A DNA stretch of 64,000 nt from an uncultured Lachnospiraceae bacterium (lineage in GTDB: Bacteria; Bacillota; Clostridia; Lachnospirales; Lachnospiraceae). The DNA lies in NCBI GenBank assembly GCA_910585965.1, contig CAJUHH010000016.1, positions 1 to 64,000 of the forward strand, given 5' to 3'. Positions 25,795 through 36,379 of the stretch are shown here, one piece after another (position 1 is the stretch's first letter; each line of letters starts with the position of its first letter). The notes under the pieces were generated by a model. That model did no database searches. It was not told the origin of the DNA and saw only the letters and a list, made by a program, of their open reading frames with translations. The translations under genes were made by a program, and so were the position numbers.

Positions 25795-27093
25795 CTATTC
25801 ACTGACAATCCTGCCCTTTTCCAGCAACTCTTCCGCCAGCTCAAAGGTATCCATTTCAAAGGTGTCCATTTCCAGCCATTGGTACTGCATCGCGAGGATA
25901 ATATAAGTATCATCGCCCTTTCTTCCAAGATATAATCCGCAGTCCGCTGTCCCATCGCCGTCTGTAACGCAGAATTCTGCCGCCGCAGTATCCCCGATGC
26001 AAGTCTCTCCGCAGGAACGCACGGTCAAATTGTCTGCCTCTTCCCCGATCCCTTCGTTGACTATCATTCTTAGAAGTTCTTCATCGTTCTCCCCGTCCGG
26101 CAGCATCTCGTCCAGGGCAAGGGCGCTCAAATCCCCAATGGCAATGCCGCAGCCCGCGCCGTCACTGTTCCCTCCCGGGGCATAAACGACGATTTCCTCA
26201 TCTTCATACTCGATTTCCCATCCCTCCGGGAAATCAAACTTTACGACACTGGAAAAACCTGCCTCTGACTCTTCGATATAATGATTCAGTTTTTCCTGCA
26301 TCTCTTCGGTATCCCATCCTAAGTCCACCTCATAAAAAGCTTCCAGCTCTTCCAAAAGTTCCGGCGTTTCCGGCGTTGACTCCTGCCCATCGACTGTCAC
26401 ATCCAGCAGCACTAATATATCCGATTCCAGCTCTCTCAGGTAAGTGGTTCGACAGCATACATGGTATTCTTCTTCCAGATCGTCATAAAAACAATATTCT
26501 GCCGTTATAGCGCATGCATTTTCACCCGCAGGGCGGACATCCGTCATTTCCAGATCCCCGTACTCTTCATGTGCGGCATACTCTTCTTCATAATAGATGC
26601 AGTTTACATATTTTTGCAGCATTTCCTCAAGGGGGGCTTCTTTTTCCTCCATGAGCAGATAGTGATTGATGCTGAAATCGAACGTAACGCCAAACAGATC
26701 AGCCCAGGCAGTGCCGGGCATTTCCCCGTTTATCACATACCAGGATTTTTCCCATTGCGGAATATAAAGCGTCACTGTCTTGCGCTTTACTCTTCCATTC
26801 TCCTTATCTTCGTCCATATAGGCTGTCAGCATTTCCTTCTGCAGATATCGGAAACCGCCATAATCCCCGATATCCTCCATGCCGAATACAGGCGCCTGGA
26901 CAGCCGGGTCTTCCTCTTCTTCCGCTTCCAAGTCCTCTTCTTCTGAAGTTTCTTCCTTCTTTGTATCCTTGCCTGTCTTTTCCGCCGTCGCATTGGCCAC
27001 ATTTCTGACCTGCTCCATCGGACCGCACCCGGCAAGCAGAACACATAAGAACAGTAATACGCCTATCCGCAAACCAACTGTTTTTCTATTCAT
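25795..27093 (-). CDS. Predicted lipoprotein, acidic, unknown function
   Basis: 432 residues from the ATG at 27093. Signal peptide ending LLAGC, so Cys23 is the lipidation site. Residues about 40-65 are an acidic Glu-rich linker. The remainder (about 70-432) is acidic and rich in aromatic residues, without a family I recognise; it may hold two related alpha/beta domains. 52 bp downstream of serA on the same strand with no terminator seen between, so co-transcription with serC-serA is likely, though a role in serine synthesis is doubtful. Near the C-terminus a short duplication gives EMDTFEMDTFE. Confidence 0.72.
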   Translation of the reverse strand: MNRKTVGLRIGVLLFLCVLLAGCGPMEQVRNVANATAEKTGKDTKKEETSEEEDLEAEEEEDPAVQAPVFGMEDIGDYGGFRYLQKEMLTAYMDEDKENGRVKRKTVTLYIPQWEKSWYVINGEMPGTAWADLFGVTFDFSINHYLLMEEKEAPLEEMLQKYVNCIYYEEEYAAHEEYGDLEMTDVRPAGENACAITAEYCFYDDLEEEYHVCCRTTYLRELESDILVLLDVTVDGQESTPETPELLEELEAFYEVDLGWDTEEMQEKLNHYIEESEAGFSSVVKFDFPEGWEIEYEDEEIVVYAPGGNSDGAGCGIAIGDLSALALDEMLPDGENDEELLRMIVNEGIGEEADNLTVRSCGETCIGDTAAAEFCVTDGDGTADCGLYLGRKGDDTYIILAMQYQWLEMDTFEMDTFELAEELLEKGRIVSE

Positions 27094-27145
27094 CTCTCTC
27101 ACCCTTGTTCATCAATCCGCCCCTGTGCCTTCATCCTCTGCGGCG

Positions 27146-28309
27146 CTATTTGACTACCCTGACGCGGAATACTCCCGGGATCGACTGCAGCTTTTCAATC
27201 ATCTCCTCTGTCGCCGGGCTTTCTAAGTCGATCATAGTATAGGCCACTTCCCCTTTGGATTTGTTGGTCATATCGGTAATATTGATACCCTCATCGCCAA
27301 AGCATGCCGTAAACTTCGTAATCATATTGGCTATGTTCCTGTGGAAAATAGCAATCCTTCCTGCCTGGGAACAGATTCCCATATCGCAGTTCGGATAATT
27401 CACGCTGTTGATAATGTTTCCATTTTCCAGGTAATTCATCAGTTCTTTTACCGCCATCTTCGCGCAGTTGTCCTCGGACTCCTCCGTAGACGCGCCCAGA
27501 TGGGGGATCACGATACAGCCTTCCTGCCCCGCCGTCACTTGGTTCGGGAAATCCGACACATATTTCCGTATCTTCCCTTCCCGGATGCCTTCCAGCACAT
27601 CCTCTTCCATCACCAGAGAGTCCCTGGAAAAATTAAGCAAGATGACTCCTTTTTTCATCTTGTCGATAGCCGCTTTGCCCACCATGCCCTTTGTGCTTTC
27701 CAGAAGCGGTACGTGTATCGTAATGATGTCGCAGTTTTCATAAATTTCTTCCACATTCAGCACATGCTTTACGTCGCGGCTTAAGTTCCATGCGGCATCC
27801 ACAGACACATAGGGATCGAATCCATATACTTCCATTCCCATATGCTTCGCCACATTGGCTACTTTTACGCCAATCGCGCCCAGGCCGATAATGCCCAGTT
27901 TCTTATCCTGTACTTCCGTCCCGGCAAAATTCTTTTTTTCTTTTTCCGCCGCTTTTGCTATATTTTCATCGCCCTTATTGGCTTCCACCCAGTTAATGCC
28001 GCCTACGATGTCACGGCAGGCAAGGAGCATTCCGGCGATCACCAGTTCTTTTACCCCATTGGCATTTGCCCCGGGCGTATTAAAAACAACGATTCCCTTT
28101 TCCGCGCATTTATCCAGCGGAATATTGTTTACCCCCGCCCCGGCCCTGGCCACTGCCAGCAGTCTTTCGGGAAGCTCCATATCGTGCATGGACGCGCTGC
28201 GGACCAAAATCCCGTCCGCTTCGCCGACAGCCTCCGTTTTCTTGTAATTTGCGGTAAATTTATTCAGCCCTACCTCCGCAATCGGGTTTAAGCAGTGATA
28301 TTGAAACAT
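27146..28309 (-). CDS. serA: D-3-phosphoglycerate dehydrogenase
   Basis: 387 residues. First step of serine synthesis, oxidising 3-phosphoglycerate. Substrate domain (1-90 and 290-310) with the VRSAS strand, NAD domain with GLGAIGVKVANVAKHMGMEVYGFDP (Rossmann, residues about 143-168), catalytic Arg/Glu/His in LLNFSRDSLV, and VIPHLGASTEESEDN. A C-terminal ACT domain (about 318-387) suggests feedback by serine. This is the short clostridial type without an intervening domain. ATG at 28309 has GGAGG 6 nt upstream. It follows serC by 13 bp in the same operon. Confidence 0.96.
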   Translation of the reverse strand: MFQYHCLNPIAEVGLNKFTANYKKTEAVGEADGILVRSASMHDMELPERLLAVARAGAGVNNIPLDKCAEKGIVVFNTPGANANGVKELVIAGMLLACRDIVGGINWVEANKGDENIAKAAEKEKKNFAGTEVQDKKLGIIGLGAIGVKVANVAKHMGMEVYGFDPYVSVDAAWNLSRDVKHVLNVEEIYENCDIITIHVPLLESTKGMVGKAAIDKMKKGVILLNFSRDSLVMEEDVLEGIREGKIRKYVSDFPNQVTAGQEGCIVIPHLGASTEESEDNCAKMAVKELMNYLENGNIINSVNYPNCDMGICSQAGRIAIFHRNIANMITKFTACFGDEGINITDMTNKSKGEVAYTMIDLESPATEEMIEKLQSIPGVFRVRVVK

Positions 28310-28322
28310 AATCGTCCTCCAT

Positions 28323-29411
28323 TTACGCGTTATCGGCCTCGGCCTCAAATTTTTTCATAAATTCCACCAGTTTTTCCACGCCTTCGATCGGCATCGCATT
28401 ATATATGCTGGCGCGCATGCCGCCCACGCTCCTATGCCCTTTTAAGTTCTCCAAGCCCGCTTCTTTCGCTTCCTTTACGAACTTCGCATCCAGCTCCTCG
28501 CTTCCTGTCACGAAAGGAACGTTCATCAGGGAGCGGTCTTCTTTCCTTACCGTACCCCGGAACAGCTTGCTTTCATCCAGGAAATCATATAATATTTTCG
28601 CCTTTTTTTCATTATATTCTTTCATCGCCGCAAGGCCGCCCTGCTTTTTCAGCCACTTGAATACCTTGCCGCAAATATAAATGCCGTATGCGGGAGGCGT
28701 ATTATAAAGGGAATCCGCATCCGCATGGGTTTTATACCTTAACATAGTCGGAGTTCCCGGAAGAACATCCTCCGTGACCAAATCTTCTCTGATAATCACA
28801 ATCACTACGCCAGCCGGCCCGATATTTTTTTGTACGCCGCCGTAGATCACCCCGTATTTGCTCACATCCACCGGCTCCGATAGAAAGCAGGAAGATACGT
28901 CTGCCACAAGGGTATGGCCTTTTGTATTCGGCAAAGTCTTGAATTTTGTGCCGTAAATCGTATTATTTTCACAAATATAGACATAATCCGCATCTTCCGG
29001 GATATCCAGGTCGAAGCAGTCCGGAATATAAGAAAAGGTCTTGTCTGCGGAAGAAGCCACTTCTATAGCTTCGCCATACAGCTTTGCTTCCTGGTAGGCC
29101 TTCTTCGCCCACTGCCCCGTCACGATATAAGCCGCCTTTTTCCTTTTCATCAAATTCATCGGTATCATGGCGAACTGCTGGCTTGCCCCTCCCTGCAGGA
29201 ATAATACCTTGTAGTTGTCAGGAATCTCCATCAGCTCCCTTAAGTCGGCTTCCGCTTCCTTTATAATCGTATCATATGCCTTGGAGCGGTGGCTCATCTC
29301 CATTACGGACATGCCCGTCCCCTTATAATCCAGCATTTCATCCGCTGCTTCTTTTAAAACCTCCTCCGGCAGAACCGCAGGCCCTGCTGAAAAATTATAC
29401 ACTCTGGACAA
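28323..29411 (-). CDS. serC: Phosphoserine aminotransferase
   Basis: 362 residues, normal length. PLP enzyme converting 3-phosphohydroxypyruvate to phosphoserine. Starts with the family's RVYNFSAGPAVLPEEV; the PLP lysine is in VIYGGVQKNIGPAG, and HRSVGGMRASIYNA is near the end. I chose the TTG at 29411 because GGAGGAGAG lies 4 nt before it and it matches the family N-terminus exactly; an in-frame ATG 30 bp upstream has no good ribosome site. First gene of serC-serA, from the promoter at 29473-29501. No serB phosphatase gene is in the window. Confidence 0.95.
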   Translation of the reverse strand: MSRVYNFSAGPAVLPEEVLKEAADEMLDYKGTGMSVMEMSHRSKAYDTIIKEAEADLRELMEIPDNYKVLFLQGGASQQFAMIPMNLMKRKKAAYIVTGQWAKKAYQEAKLYGEAIEVASSADKTFSYIPDCFDLDIPEDADYVYICENNTIYGTKFKTLPNTKGHTLVADVSSCFLSEPVDVSKYGVIYGGVQKNIGPAGVVIVIIREDLVTEDVLPGTPTMLRYKTHADADSLYNTPPAYGIYICGKVFKWLKKQGGLAAMKEYNEKKAKILYDFLDESKLFRGTVRKEDRSLMNVPFVTGSEELDAKFVKEAKEAGLENLKGHRSVGGMRASIYNAMPIEGVEKLVEFMKKFEAEADNA

Positions 29412-29472
29412 TTTTCTCTCCTCCTCTGTCTCTGTTCTCATAGCTCCGCATAGCTTCGCATAACAATATTTT

Positions 29473-29501
29473 ATTTTACCTTTCCTGCATCGATCCGTCA
29501 A
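29473..29501 (-). promoter_or_regulatory. serC-serA promoter
   Basis: TTGACG (29496-29501), 17-bp spacer, TAAAAT (29473-29478) on the minus strand. The leader is about 55 nt. Element C begins about 11-20 bp upstream of the -35. Confidence 0.75.
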
Positions 29502-29512
29502 CCGTCAGTAAA

Positions 29513-29888
29513 TACGGAAATCAATTTTTGCAGCCGGCATGGCGCGCACAGCCGTCCCGGGGAACGCCAAGTGCAGCCGCCGGAAACGGAGTTCGACAAG
29601 GACTGGGATTTTCTGCTGAAGCTTCCAATCAGATTTCACTAATGAAATGGGCAAACATGGACAAGCCGATCGGGTCGGAAAAAAAAGACATCCGTGTCCT
29701 TTTTTCCTGAAATTGCCATCCATGGCAATTTCACCCTGGATTTTCAACCATTTCATAAGTGAAATGACTGATTGTACGCAACAGTAGAAAATCCCAGTCC
29801 CTGTCGAACTCCGTTTCCGGCGGCTGCACTTGGCGTTCCCCGGGACGGCTGTGCGCGCCATGCCAGCTGCAAAAATTGGTTGCCGCGA
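29513..29888 (+). repeat. Long inverted-repeat element, copy C, with 8-bp flanking repeat
   Basis: Arms 29522-29618 and 29782-29878 (97 bp) are reverse complements with three mismatches; weaker pairing reaches 29513 and 29888. The core is 29619-29781. Its second hairpin, GGAAAAAA..GACA-TCCG-TGTCC..TTTTTTCC, keeps pairing although its sequence differs from A, B and D. The 8-bp sequence TCAGTAAA occurs directly on both sides (29505-29512 and 29889-29896), like a target-site duplication. The right copy includes the stop codon of the L,D-transpeptidase gene, so insertion would have happened at the very end of that gene without damaging it. It fills the 29412-29888 gap with the serC promoter. Confidence 0.93.
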
Positions 29889-31286
29889 TCAGTAAAACAT
29901 GACCACCGGCGTTCCGACCTCCACCATATCATACAAATCGCTCATGGCATCATAGGGCGTATTGATGCAGCCGTGGGAACCCGCGCTTTTATAAATCTCC
30001 CCGCCGTATTCACTGCGCCATGAGGCATCATGAATACCGATATTTCCCTTTACCGGCATCCAGAAGTTTACGTGGGATTCATACCCGGGCCCCCGCAGCA
30101 CCCTGTTCCTGCCTTTTGCATATACGTAATTCACGCCTTCCGGCGTTCCCCATCTCCTCCCGGTATTGCCGGTGACGATGGGCGTTTCCAGTTCCAGCTT
30201 TCCATCCAGATAATAATACATCATCTGTTCCCCCATATCCACTTCAATATAGGTGCTTCCAATATCATCCTTCCCCTGCTGCCAGCCCTCCTGAAGATAG
30301 CTTGGCATATGCATTTCCGCTTTTCTCTCCGCAAAAGCCTGTTTCAAATATTCCTTTTCCGCTTTCCGGTCCATACGGTTGCCGTAAGTGCCGCCTTCCA
30401 CTTCCACCGTTTCCCCGCGCGTGGCCTGAAAATGCCGGACTCCTCCGACCGTATCGTATTCCTCTGCCAGACGGTCTACAAATTCTTCTATTTTCTTTTC
30501 ATCCGCCGCAATCTTCCCCTCTTCGTCATAAAGAAACTCTCCGTTTTCTCCCGCTGCCATCCAGTCACAAACGACGGAGGCATCAATAGGAACCTGTTCT
30601 TCCCCAAAGCAGTAAGTAATCCGGCAGTCCTGGAAGTCCCTTACTTTTTCCCACAATGCCAAAGTTTCCTTCATTTCCTCCGTATAAGGAAGATCCATAT
30701 AACATCCGCTCTCTTCCAGATCCAGCTCGGTTTCTATGGCAAGCAGGCTCCTCCTCACCGCTTTCTTTGCCTTTTCTTCATCCAAAACGCCTTTCCGTTC
30801 ATCCACAAGCATATACCCATTGTCCGCCTTTACGATCCATACCTGCCTCTCATCCGCCTTTTTTTCCATAAAAGCCGGACTCGACTCCAAAACCTCCCAA
30901 AGGCGGTTCTCATCAAAAGAAATGTCCGGCGCCAGTTTCTTTTCCTTTGAAGCGATCAGGCGGTATCCCCACAGGTAAGGGTGCTGTATGCTTAAATGCA
31001 GACGGAGAGCCTCTTTAAAGTCAAACGTAAAACCAATGTCCTCCGCTTTTATCAAAAATGGCTCCCCTTTGGCATCGTAAATGGTCAGTCCGTCATAAGA
31101 ACAGGATTTTAGCAACTCTTCATTTACCTCTTCCACCGTCTTCCCGGTGCAATAGACCCCGTTGATCCATGTGCCATAACTGAACCCGTTTTTATAATAT
31201 TCCGCCAATCCCACATAGGATACCGCCAGCAGGAAAAGAATGCCCGCTATGGCGACTCCCGTTTTTCTTATTGTCTTTTTCTTCAT
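29889..31286 (-). CDS. L,D-transpeptidase (YkuD) with peptidoglycan-binding-like domain
   Basis: 465 residues. Basic N-terminus and one membrane segment (about 9-29), then a long extracellular region. The PG_binding_4-type domain (about 60-320) precedes the YkuD catalytic domain (about 345-465), which shows GIHDASWR and the active-site SHGCINTP with the nucleophile Cys. It makes 3-3 cross-links or attaches proteins in the wall. It starts 2 nt after the ilvB stop with no strong ribosome site, so translation may be coupled to ilvB, an unusual partner. The stop codon lies within the 8-bp repeat flanking element C. Confidence 0.93.
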   Translation of the reverse strand: MKKKTIRKTGVAIAGILFLLAVSYVGLAEYYKNGFSYGTWINGVYCTGKTVEEVNEELLKSCSYDGLTIYDAKGEPFLIKAEDIGFTFDFKEALRLHLSIQHPYLWGYRLIASKEKKLAPDISFDENRLWEVLESSPAFMEKKADERQVWIVKADNGYMLVDERKGVLDEEKAKKAVRRSLLAIETELDLEESGCYMDLPYTEEMKETLALWEKVRDFQDCRITYCFGEEQVPIDASVVCDWMAAGENGEFLYDEEGKIAADEKKIEEFVDRLAEEYDTVGGVRHFQATRGETVEVEGGTYGNRMDRKAEKEYLKQAFAERKAEMHMPSYLQEGWQQGKDDIGSTYIEVDMGEQMMYYYLDGKLELETPIVTGNTGRRWGTPEGVNYVYAKGRNRVLRGPGYESHVNFWMPVKGNIGIHDASWRSEYGGEIYKSAGSHGCINTPYDAMSDLYDMVEVGTPVVMFY

Positions 31287-31288
31287 TT

Positions 31289-32992
31289 CTATTCATTCTT
31301 TTTTAAATCGGTCTCGTCAAATGCCTTGCTGATCGCCTCCCCGGCAGGAACCATGGGGAATACCTTATCGTCCTCCTGGATCACGCATTCTATCAGCACT
31401 GGCGCTTTTAAAGCGATCGCTTTTTCAATCGCCGGACCCGCCTCTTCCTTTTTCGTCACCCGTATCGCCTCGCAGCCAAGCCCTTCCGCCACTTTGCAAA
31501 AATCTACCTTATCGTTTAAAACGGTCTGGGAATACCTTCCCCCATAAAATAAAGTCTGCCATTGGCGCACCATCCCAAGCACATGATTATTGATCACGAT
31601 CTGGATCACCGGAATGTGATAACGGCTTGCCGTCGCCAGTTCGTTCATATTCATCCGAAAACAGCCGTCTCCGGCAATATTCACGCAAATCTTATCCGGC
31701 CTTCCCATCTTGGCTCCAATACAAGCACCGAGGCCGTATCCCATTGTGCCGAGGCCGCCGGAGCTTAGAAAAGTTCTCGGCTCGGAATATTTATAATATT
31801 GGGCTGCCCACATCTGATGCTGTCCCACATCGGTCGTCACCACTGCCTTTCCTTCCGTAATACGATCCAGCTCTTCTATAATGTATGGGCAGGACAAGCC
31901 CTCTTTGTTATAATTCAAAGGATATTTTTCCTTTAACTCCTGGATATGGCCGATCCATTCCTTATGTTCCATCCGGGGCAGATGCCGGTTGATCTGCATC
32001 AGCACTTCTTTCAGATCGCCCACGATAAAAGCATCCGTACGGATATTCTTATTGATTTCCGCCGCATCGATATCGATCTGCAGCACTTTGGCATGGCTCG
32101 CGAACTTCGCCGCATTCCCTACCACGCGGTCGGAGAACCTGGCTCCCAGCGCCACCAGCAAATCGCATTCGCTGACGCCCAGGTTGGAAGTCTTCGTCCC
32201 ATGCATGCCGATCATTCCTGTGTACAAATCATCATGCCCGTCAAATGCGCCTTTTCCCATCAGCGTATCGCAGACCGGGGCATCCAGTTTTTTGGCAAAC
32301 TCCCTGACCTCGTCCGCCGCTTCCGATATGATGGCTCCGCCCCCCACGTAAATATAGGGTTTTTTCGCTTTCTGCAATAATTCCAGCGCCTTGTCGATGT
32401 CTTCCTTCGTATAGCGCCTTTCCTTCGATGCCTCTTTCCCATGGGATGTCTTCCCATTGGATACCTCTTTCGGCTCGTACTCGCACTGGTTTGCCGTCAC
32501 ATCCTTGGTGATATCCACCAGCACCGGGCCGGGCCGGCCGCTTCCCGCGATCTGGAACGCTTTGCGCAGCGTATCTGCCAAAATATTGACATCCTTTACA
32601 ATATAACCATGTTTGGTAATCGGCATAGTGACGCCGGCAATATCCACTTCCTGGAAAGAATCCTTGCCTAAAAGAGGCAGATTTACATTACAAGTAATAG
32701 CTACTATCGGCACCGAATCCATATATGCGGTAGCGATCCCTGTCACCAGATTCGTCGCCCCCGGCCCGCTGGTCGCGAGGCAGACCCCCGTTTTCCCCGT
32801 AGCCCTCGCATAACCGTCCGCCGCATGGGCCGCTCCCTGTTCATGGGAAGTCAGAATATGGTTGATTTCACCGCTATGTTTATATAAAGCATCGTATACA
32901 TTTAAAATGGTTCCTCCGGGATAACCAAAAACGGTGTCCACTCCCTGTTCCTTTAAGCATTCTACTACTATTTCCGCTCCTGTCAGCTGCAT
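31289..32992 (-). CDS. ilvB: Acetolactate synthase large subunit
   Basis: 567 residues. ThDP enzyme making acetolactate or acetohydroxybutyrate for valine, leucine and isoleucine. N-terminal domain with the catalytic Glu in HEQGAAHAADGYARATGK, central FAD-type domain, and the C-terminal ThDP motif GDGCFRMNMNELATASRYHIPVIQIVINN (residues about 440-468). AGGAGG is 8 nt before the ATG. No ilvN regulatory-subunit gene is next to it. It lies 30 bp downstream of ilvD in the leuB-GT-ilvD-ilvB-ldt series. Confidence 0.96.
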   Translation of the reverse strand: MQLTGAEIVVECLKEQGVDTVFGYPGGTILNVYDALYKHSGEINHILTSHEQGAAHAADGYARATGKTGVCLATSGPGATNLVTGIATAYMDSVPIVAITCNVNLPLLGKDSFQEVDIAGVTMPITKHGYIVKDVNILADTLRKAFQIAGSGRPGPVLVDITKDVTANQCEYEPKEVSNGKTSHGKEASKERRYTKEDIDKALELLQKAKKPYIYVGGGAIISEAADEVREFAKKLDAPVCDTLMGKGAFDGHDDLYTGMIGMHGTKTSNLGVSECDLLVALGARFSDRVVGNAAKFASHAKVLQIDIDAAEINKNIRTDAFIVGDLKEVLMQINRHLPRMEHKEWIGHIQELKEKYPLNYNKEGLSCPYIIEELDRITEGKAVVTTDVGQHQMWAAQYYKYSEPRTFLSSGGLGTMGYGLGACIGAKMGRPDKICVNIAGDGCFRMNMNELATASRYHIPVIQIVINNHVLGMVRQWQTLFYGGRYSQTVLNDKVDFCKVAEGLGCEAIRVTKKEEAGPAIEKAIALKAPVLIECVIQEDDKVFPMVPAGEAISKAFDETDLKKNE

Positions 32993-33025
32993 CACTGTTT
33001 CCTCCTAACTTTATTCCCGAAAGCC

Positions 33026-34699
33026 CTATGTCAAATGCGGCGCTTCCAATATCGCGCCTCTGTTGCCGCTCGTCACCAGCTCCCTATAACGCGCCAGATA
33101 GCCGGTCGTCACCTTCGGTTCCCTGGGCTTCCATCCTGCCCTTCTCCGCTCCAGCTCTTCTTCCGATACTTTCATATGGATCGTGTTTTCCGGTATATTA
33201 ATGCAGATCGTATCCCCTTCTTCCACTAAAGCGATCGGTCCTCCCACCGCTGCTTCCGGCGATACATGGCCAATGGATGCTCCACGGGACGCGCCGGAAA
33301 AACGTCCGTCCGTAATCAGCGCCACGCTTGCCCCAAGGCCCATTCCGGCAATCGCGGAAGTCGGATTCAGCATTTCCCTCATGCCCGGCCCGCCTTTGGG
33401 TCCTTCGTAACGGATCACCACCACATCGCCCGCCACGATTTTTCCGCCTTTGATCGCTTCGATGGCATCCTCTTCGCATTCAAATACCCTTGCCGGCCCT
33501 TCGTGTACCATCATTTCCGGCACTACCGCCGAGCGCTTCACTACGCAGGAATCCGGCGCCAGATTGCCCTTTAACACCGCAATTCCGCCCGTTTCGCTGT
33601 AAGGATTTTCCAGCGGCCGGATGACATCGGGATTTTTATTGACGCAGCCGGCAATGTTCTCCCCTACCGTCTTTCCCGTCACCGTCAGCAAATCCGTATA
33701 TAACAGATTCTTTTTATTCAATTCATTCATCACTGCATAAATCCCGCCCGCTTCGTTCAGATCCTCCATATAAGTAGGGCCGGCCGGAGCCAGGTGGCAG
33801 AGATTCGGCGTCTCTGCCGACAGCTTGTTCGCTACCTCCAGATCCAGTTCCACTCCAGCCTCATGAGCGATTGCAGGAAGATGGAGCATGGAATTGGTAG
33901 AACAGCCCAAGGCCATATCCATTCTCAACGCATTGATAAAAGCCTTTTCCGTCATAATATCGCGGGGCTTGATGTCTTTTTCCACTAATTCCATAATTTT
34001 CATGCCCGCATGTTTGGCCAGACGGATCCTTTCCGAATATACCGCCGGAATTGTTCCGTTTCCTTTTAATCCCATTCCGAGGACTTCTGTCAGGCAGTTC
34101 ATGGAATTCGCCGTATACATGCCGGAGCAGGAGCCGCAGGTAGGACAGACTTTTTCTTCAAATTCGCAAAGTTCTTCCATGGACATCGTCCCCGCCGCCA
34201 CGCTGCCAACTGCCTCAAACATAGACGAAAGGCTTCTCTTTTCTCCCTTGACGCGCCCCGCCAGCATCGGGCCGCCGGAACAGAAAATCGTCGGAATATT
34301 GAGCCTTGCCGCCGCCATCAAAAGCCCAGGCACATTCTTGTCGCAGTTCGGAACCATGACCAGTCCGTCAAAACCGTGGGCTAACGCCATGCACTCCGTG
34401 CTGTCAGCGATCAGATCCCTGGTGACAAGAGAATATTTCATGCCGATATGCCCCATGGCAATACCGTCGCATACGGCGATCGCCGGAAATACCACCGGCA
34501 TTCCTCCCGCCATAGCCACTCCCAGTTTTACCGCCTCCACGATTTTATCCAGGTTCATATGCCCAGGCACGATTTCGTTATAGGAACTTACAATGCCGAT
34601 CATCGGCCGCTTTCTTTCTTCCTCGGTATAGCCGAGCGCGTTGAACAAACTTCTGTGCGGCGCCTGCTGTGCGCCTGTCTTTACGGAATCACTTCTCAT
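33026..34699 (-). CDS. ilvD: Dihydroxy-acid dehydratase
   Basis: 557 residues, normal length. Fe-S enzyme of branched-chain amino acid synthesis. Cluster cysteines are in PNCDKNVPG and [18 protein letters not shown]; also [18 protein letters not shown] and [25 protein letters not shown], cited as regions near residues 440-505. GGAGAAGAGGAAG precedes the ATG. 33 bp downstream of the GT-C membrane protein gene and 30 bp upstream of ilvB. Confidence 0.97.
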   Translation of the reverse strand: MRSDSVKTGAQQAPHRSLFNALGYTEEERKRPMIGIVSSYNEIVPGHMNLDKIVEAVKLGVAMAGGMPVVFPAIAVCDGIAMGHIGMKYSLVTRDLIADSTECMALAHGFDGLVMVPNCDKNVPGLLMAAARLNIPTIFCSGGPMLAGRVKGEKRSLSSMFEAVGSVAAGTMSMEELCEFEEKVCPTCGSCSGMYTANSMNCLTEVLGMGLKGNGTIPAVYSERIRLAKHAGMKIMELVEKDIKPRDIMTEKAFINALRMDMALGCSTNSMLHLPAIAHEAGVELDLEVANKLSAETPNLCHLAPAGPTYMEDLNEAGGIYAVMNELNKKNLLYTDLLTVTGKTVGENIAGCVNKNPDVIRPLENPYSETGGIAVLKGNLAPDSCVVKRSAVVPEMMVHEGPARVFECEEDAIEAIKGGKIVAGDVVVIRYEGPKGGPGMREMLNPTSAIAGMGLGASVALITDGRFSGASRGASIGHVSPEAAVGGPIALVEEGDTICINIPENTIHMKVSEEELERRRAGWKPREPKVTTGYLARYRELVTSGNRGAILEAPHLT

Positions 34700-34732
34700 C
34701 TTCCTCTTCTCCTCTTTTCATAAAAAAGTTCT

Positions 34733-36379
34733 TTATTTTCTGCGAAAGTTCTTTCGCTGATATAAAATATATTCTTCGTTTTCATAGACGGGTTCCATCC
34801 CGCCGTTCACTTCCTCCCATGGAATCGTTTCATACGTATGGTAGAACTCCCAGCGGAAACCGTCCCCACCATCTTCCATCATCTCTTTATGAAGCAATAC
34901 CACATCCGCTTCCTCAATCGAAGTATTTTCACATTCCATGTCATAATAAAATTTCAAAAGATACTGCTGGTAACAGTCCGTGACGCACAGCCTTTTCTCT
35001 CCGCTGATACCGGCCTGTTCCAGAGCGTCTTTCGCATAATACTCCGTCATGCCGTATTCATTGTTGTATCCACTGGAAAGCAGAAGCGAAACTGCCCACA
35101 TCGCAATGACCGCTGCCGGAACCGCTCCTCTGCATGCATCGAACAGCCCTTTTCGCCCAGCCGCCGAAAATTTTTCTTCACACCATCCCGAAGGCTGCTT
35201 CCCAAACCGGCTTTCCCCGGCGCTCTGCAGCAATATGCACAACAGGACTGCCAGCGGAATTCCCATATAAGAAAATACCCGGAAATAGGGCAAAGCATTT
35301 TGCACAATCAGGAAAACCGGTGTCAATGCCAGAAAAATGCCCACAAGCAACAGCAGGAAAAAGCGTTCCTTTCTTCCCTCCCTATATTCCTTCCGCGCCC
35401 TCCAGGCCGTAAAAACAATGCCGAATGCCGCTGAAGCAAGCAGGAATATCTTGCCATTGGGATAATACAGATTAAACAGGGAACGCAGCCATCCCGCCAG
35501 CCTCGTAAAATACCCGTCCCTTCCTACGCTTTGGATATAAGGCGTATCCAGCATATAGTCCATGCCCGTCCTGACGGCCAGAACCGGCACCGAACGGATG
35601 ATATCGATATGCCCCTGCCCGTAAAAAGCTCCGTCTTCCGCCTTGCTTAACAAGTTAGAGCCGATCGCGAGCCATATAACAGCATATAAAAAGACCGTTG
35701 AAAGCGCCGCCGCGATGCCGCTGGCAATCAAATATGCCAAGGATCTGATTTTTTTATAAAAAAGAAGGAACAGCCCTCCTGCTATGCATACTGGGATCAC
35801 CCAGTAAACGCTGCTCGGAAGGATATACAGCCCTAACGTCAAAGCAAAAGCAAATATCACATAATATTTGATATCCTTTTTCGTCCCCTCTTCTCTCCAG
35901 CCGATCTCCTGTATCATGGAAACAGCAACAAGCAAACAGGTCGTTGCCAGCGTATAGCCTCTTCCCTGCACCGCAAGCTGGTTGACCAGGTTCATGCAGG
36001 AATAGAAAGCCACCGCGCAAAACGCCCAGCCGGAAGAAAAGCATTTTCTTCCAATGCGGTATAAAAGAGCCAGGTTTGCCAGGGCGGCTATGTAAGACAT
36101 CCCCCTTAAGCCAATCATGGGATTGCCAAGCAGATCCAAAAAGCCGGAAAGCACCGAATAACCGACGTGATTATTGGGCAAGGGCCAATGGATCGCCGCG
36201 TACATCGGCCCTCTGCTGATAAAATAATAATAAGTATAAAGTTCGTCGTACCAAGGGGTCAGATGAAACATCCGAAATCCATAATAGACGGCCATCCATA
36301 AAAACCAAGCCAGAAACCACCGATCCTCCTGATCCCTTATCCATCTTTTATTTACGGACTCTTTCCACAAGCAAATCAC
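34733..36379 (-). CDS. GT-C-type membrane glycosyltransferase-like protein
   Basis: Up to 548 residues with about 11-13 membrane segments. The first outer loop has the acidic motif [12 protein letters not shown], in the position of the catalytic Asp of GT-C/ArnT-like enzymes that use lipid-linked sugars, and a following [14 protein letters not shown] stretch resembles that family. The last 110 residues are soluble. Acceptor and donor are unknown. The start is uncertain: the frame opens at a GTG (36379) that overlaps the leuB end by 32 bp, without a clear ribosome site. It lies between leuB and ilvD, which is odd for an envelope gene. Confidence 0.8.
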   Translation of the reverse strand: MICLWKESVNKRWIRDQEDRWFLAWFLWMAVYYGFRMFHLTPWYDELYTYYYFISRGPMYAAIHWPLPNNHVGYSVLSGFLDLLGNPMIGLRGMSYIAALANLALLYRIGRKCFSSGWAFCAVAFYSCMNLVNQLAVQGRGYTLATTCLLVAVSMIQEIGWREEGTKKDIKYYVIFAFALTLGLYILPSSVYWVIPVCIAGGLFLLFYKKIRSLAYLIASGIAAALSTVFLYAVIWLAIGSNLLSKAEDGAFYGQGHIDIIRSVPVLAVRTGMDYMLDTPYIQSVGRDGYFTRLAGWLRSLFNLYYPNGKIFLLASAAFGIVFTAWRARKEYREGRKERFFLLLLVGIFLALTPVFLIVQNALPYFRVFSYMGIPLAVLLCILLQSAGESRFGKQPSGWCEEKFSAAGRKGLFDACRGAVPAAVIAMWAVSLLLSSGYNNEYGMTEYYAKDALEQAGISGEKRLCVTDCYQQYLLKFYYDMECENTSIEEADVVLLHKEMMEDGGDGFRWEFYHTYETIPWEEVNGGMEPVYENEEYILYQRKNFRRK

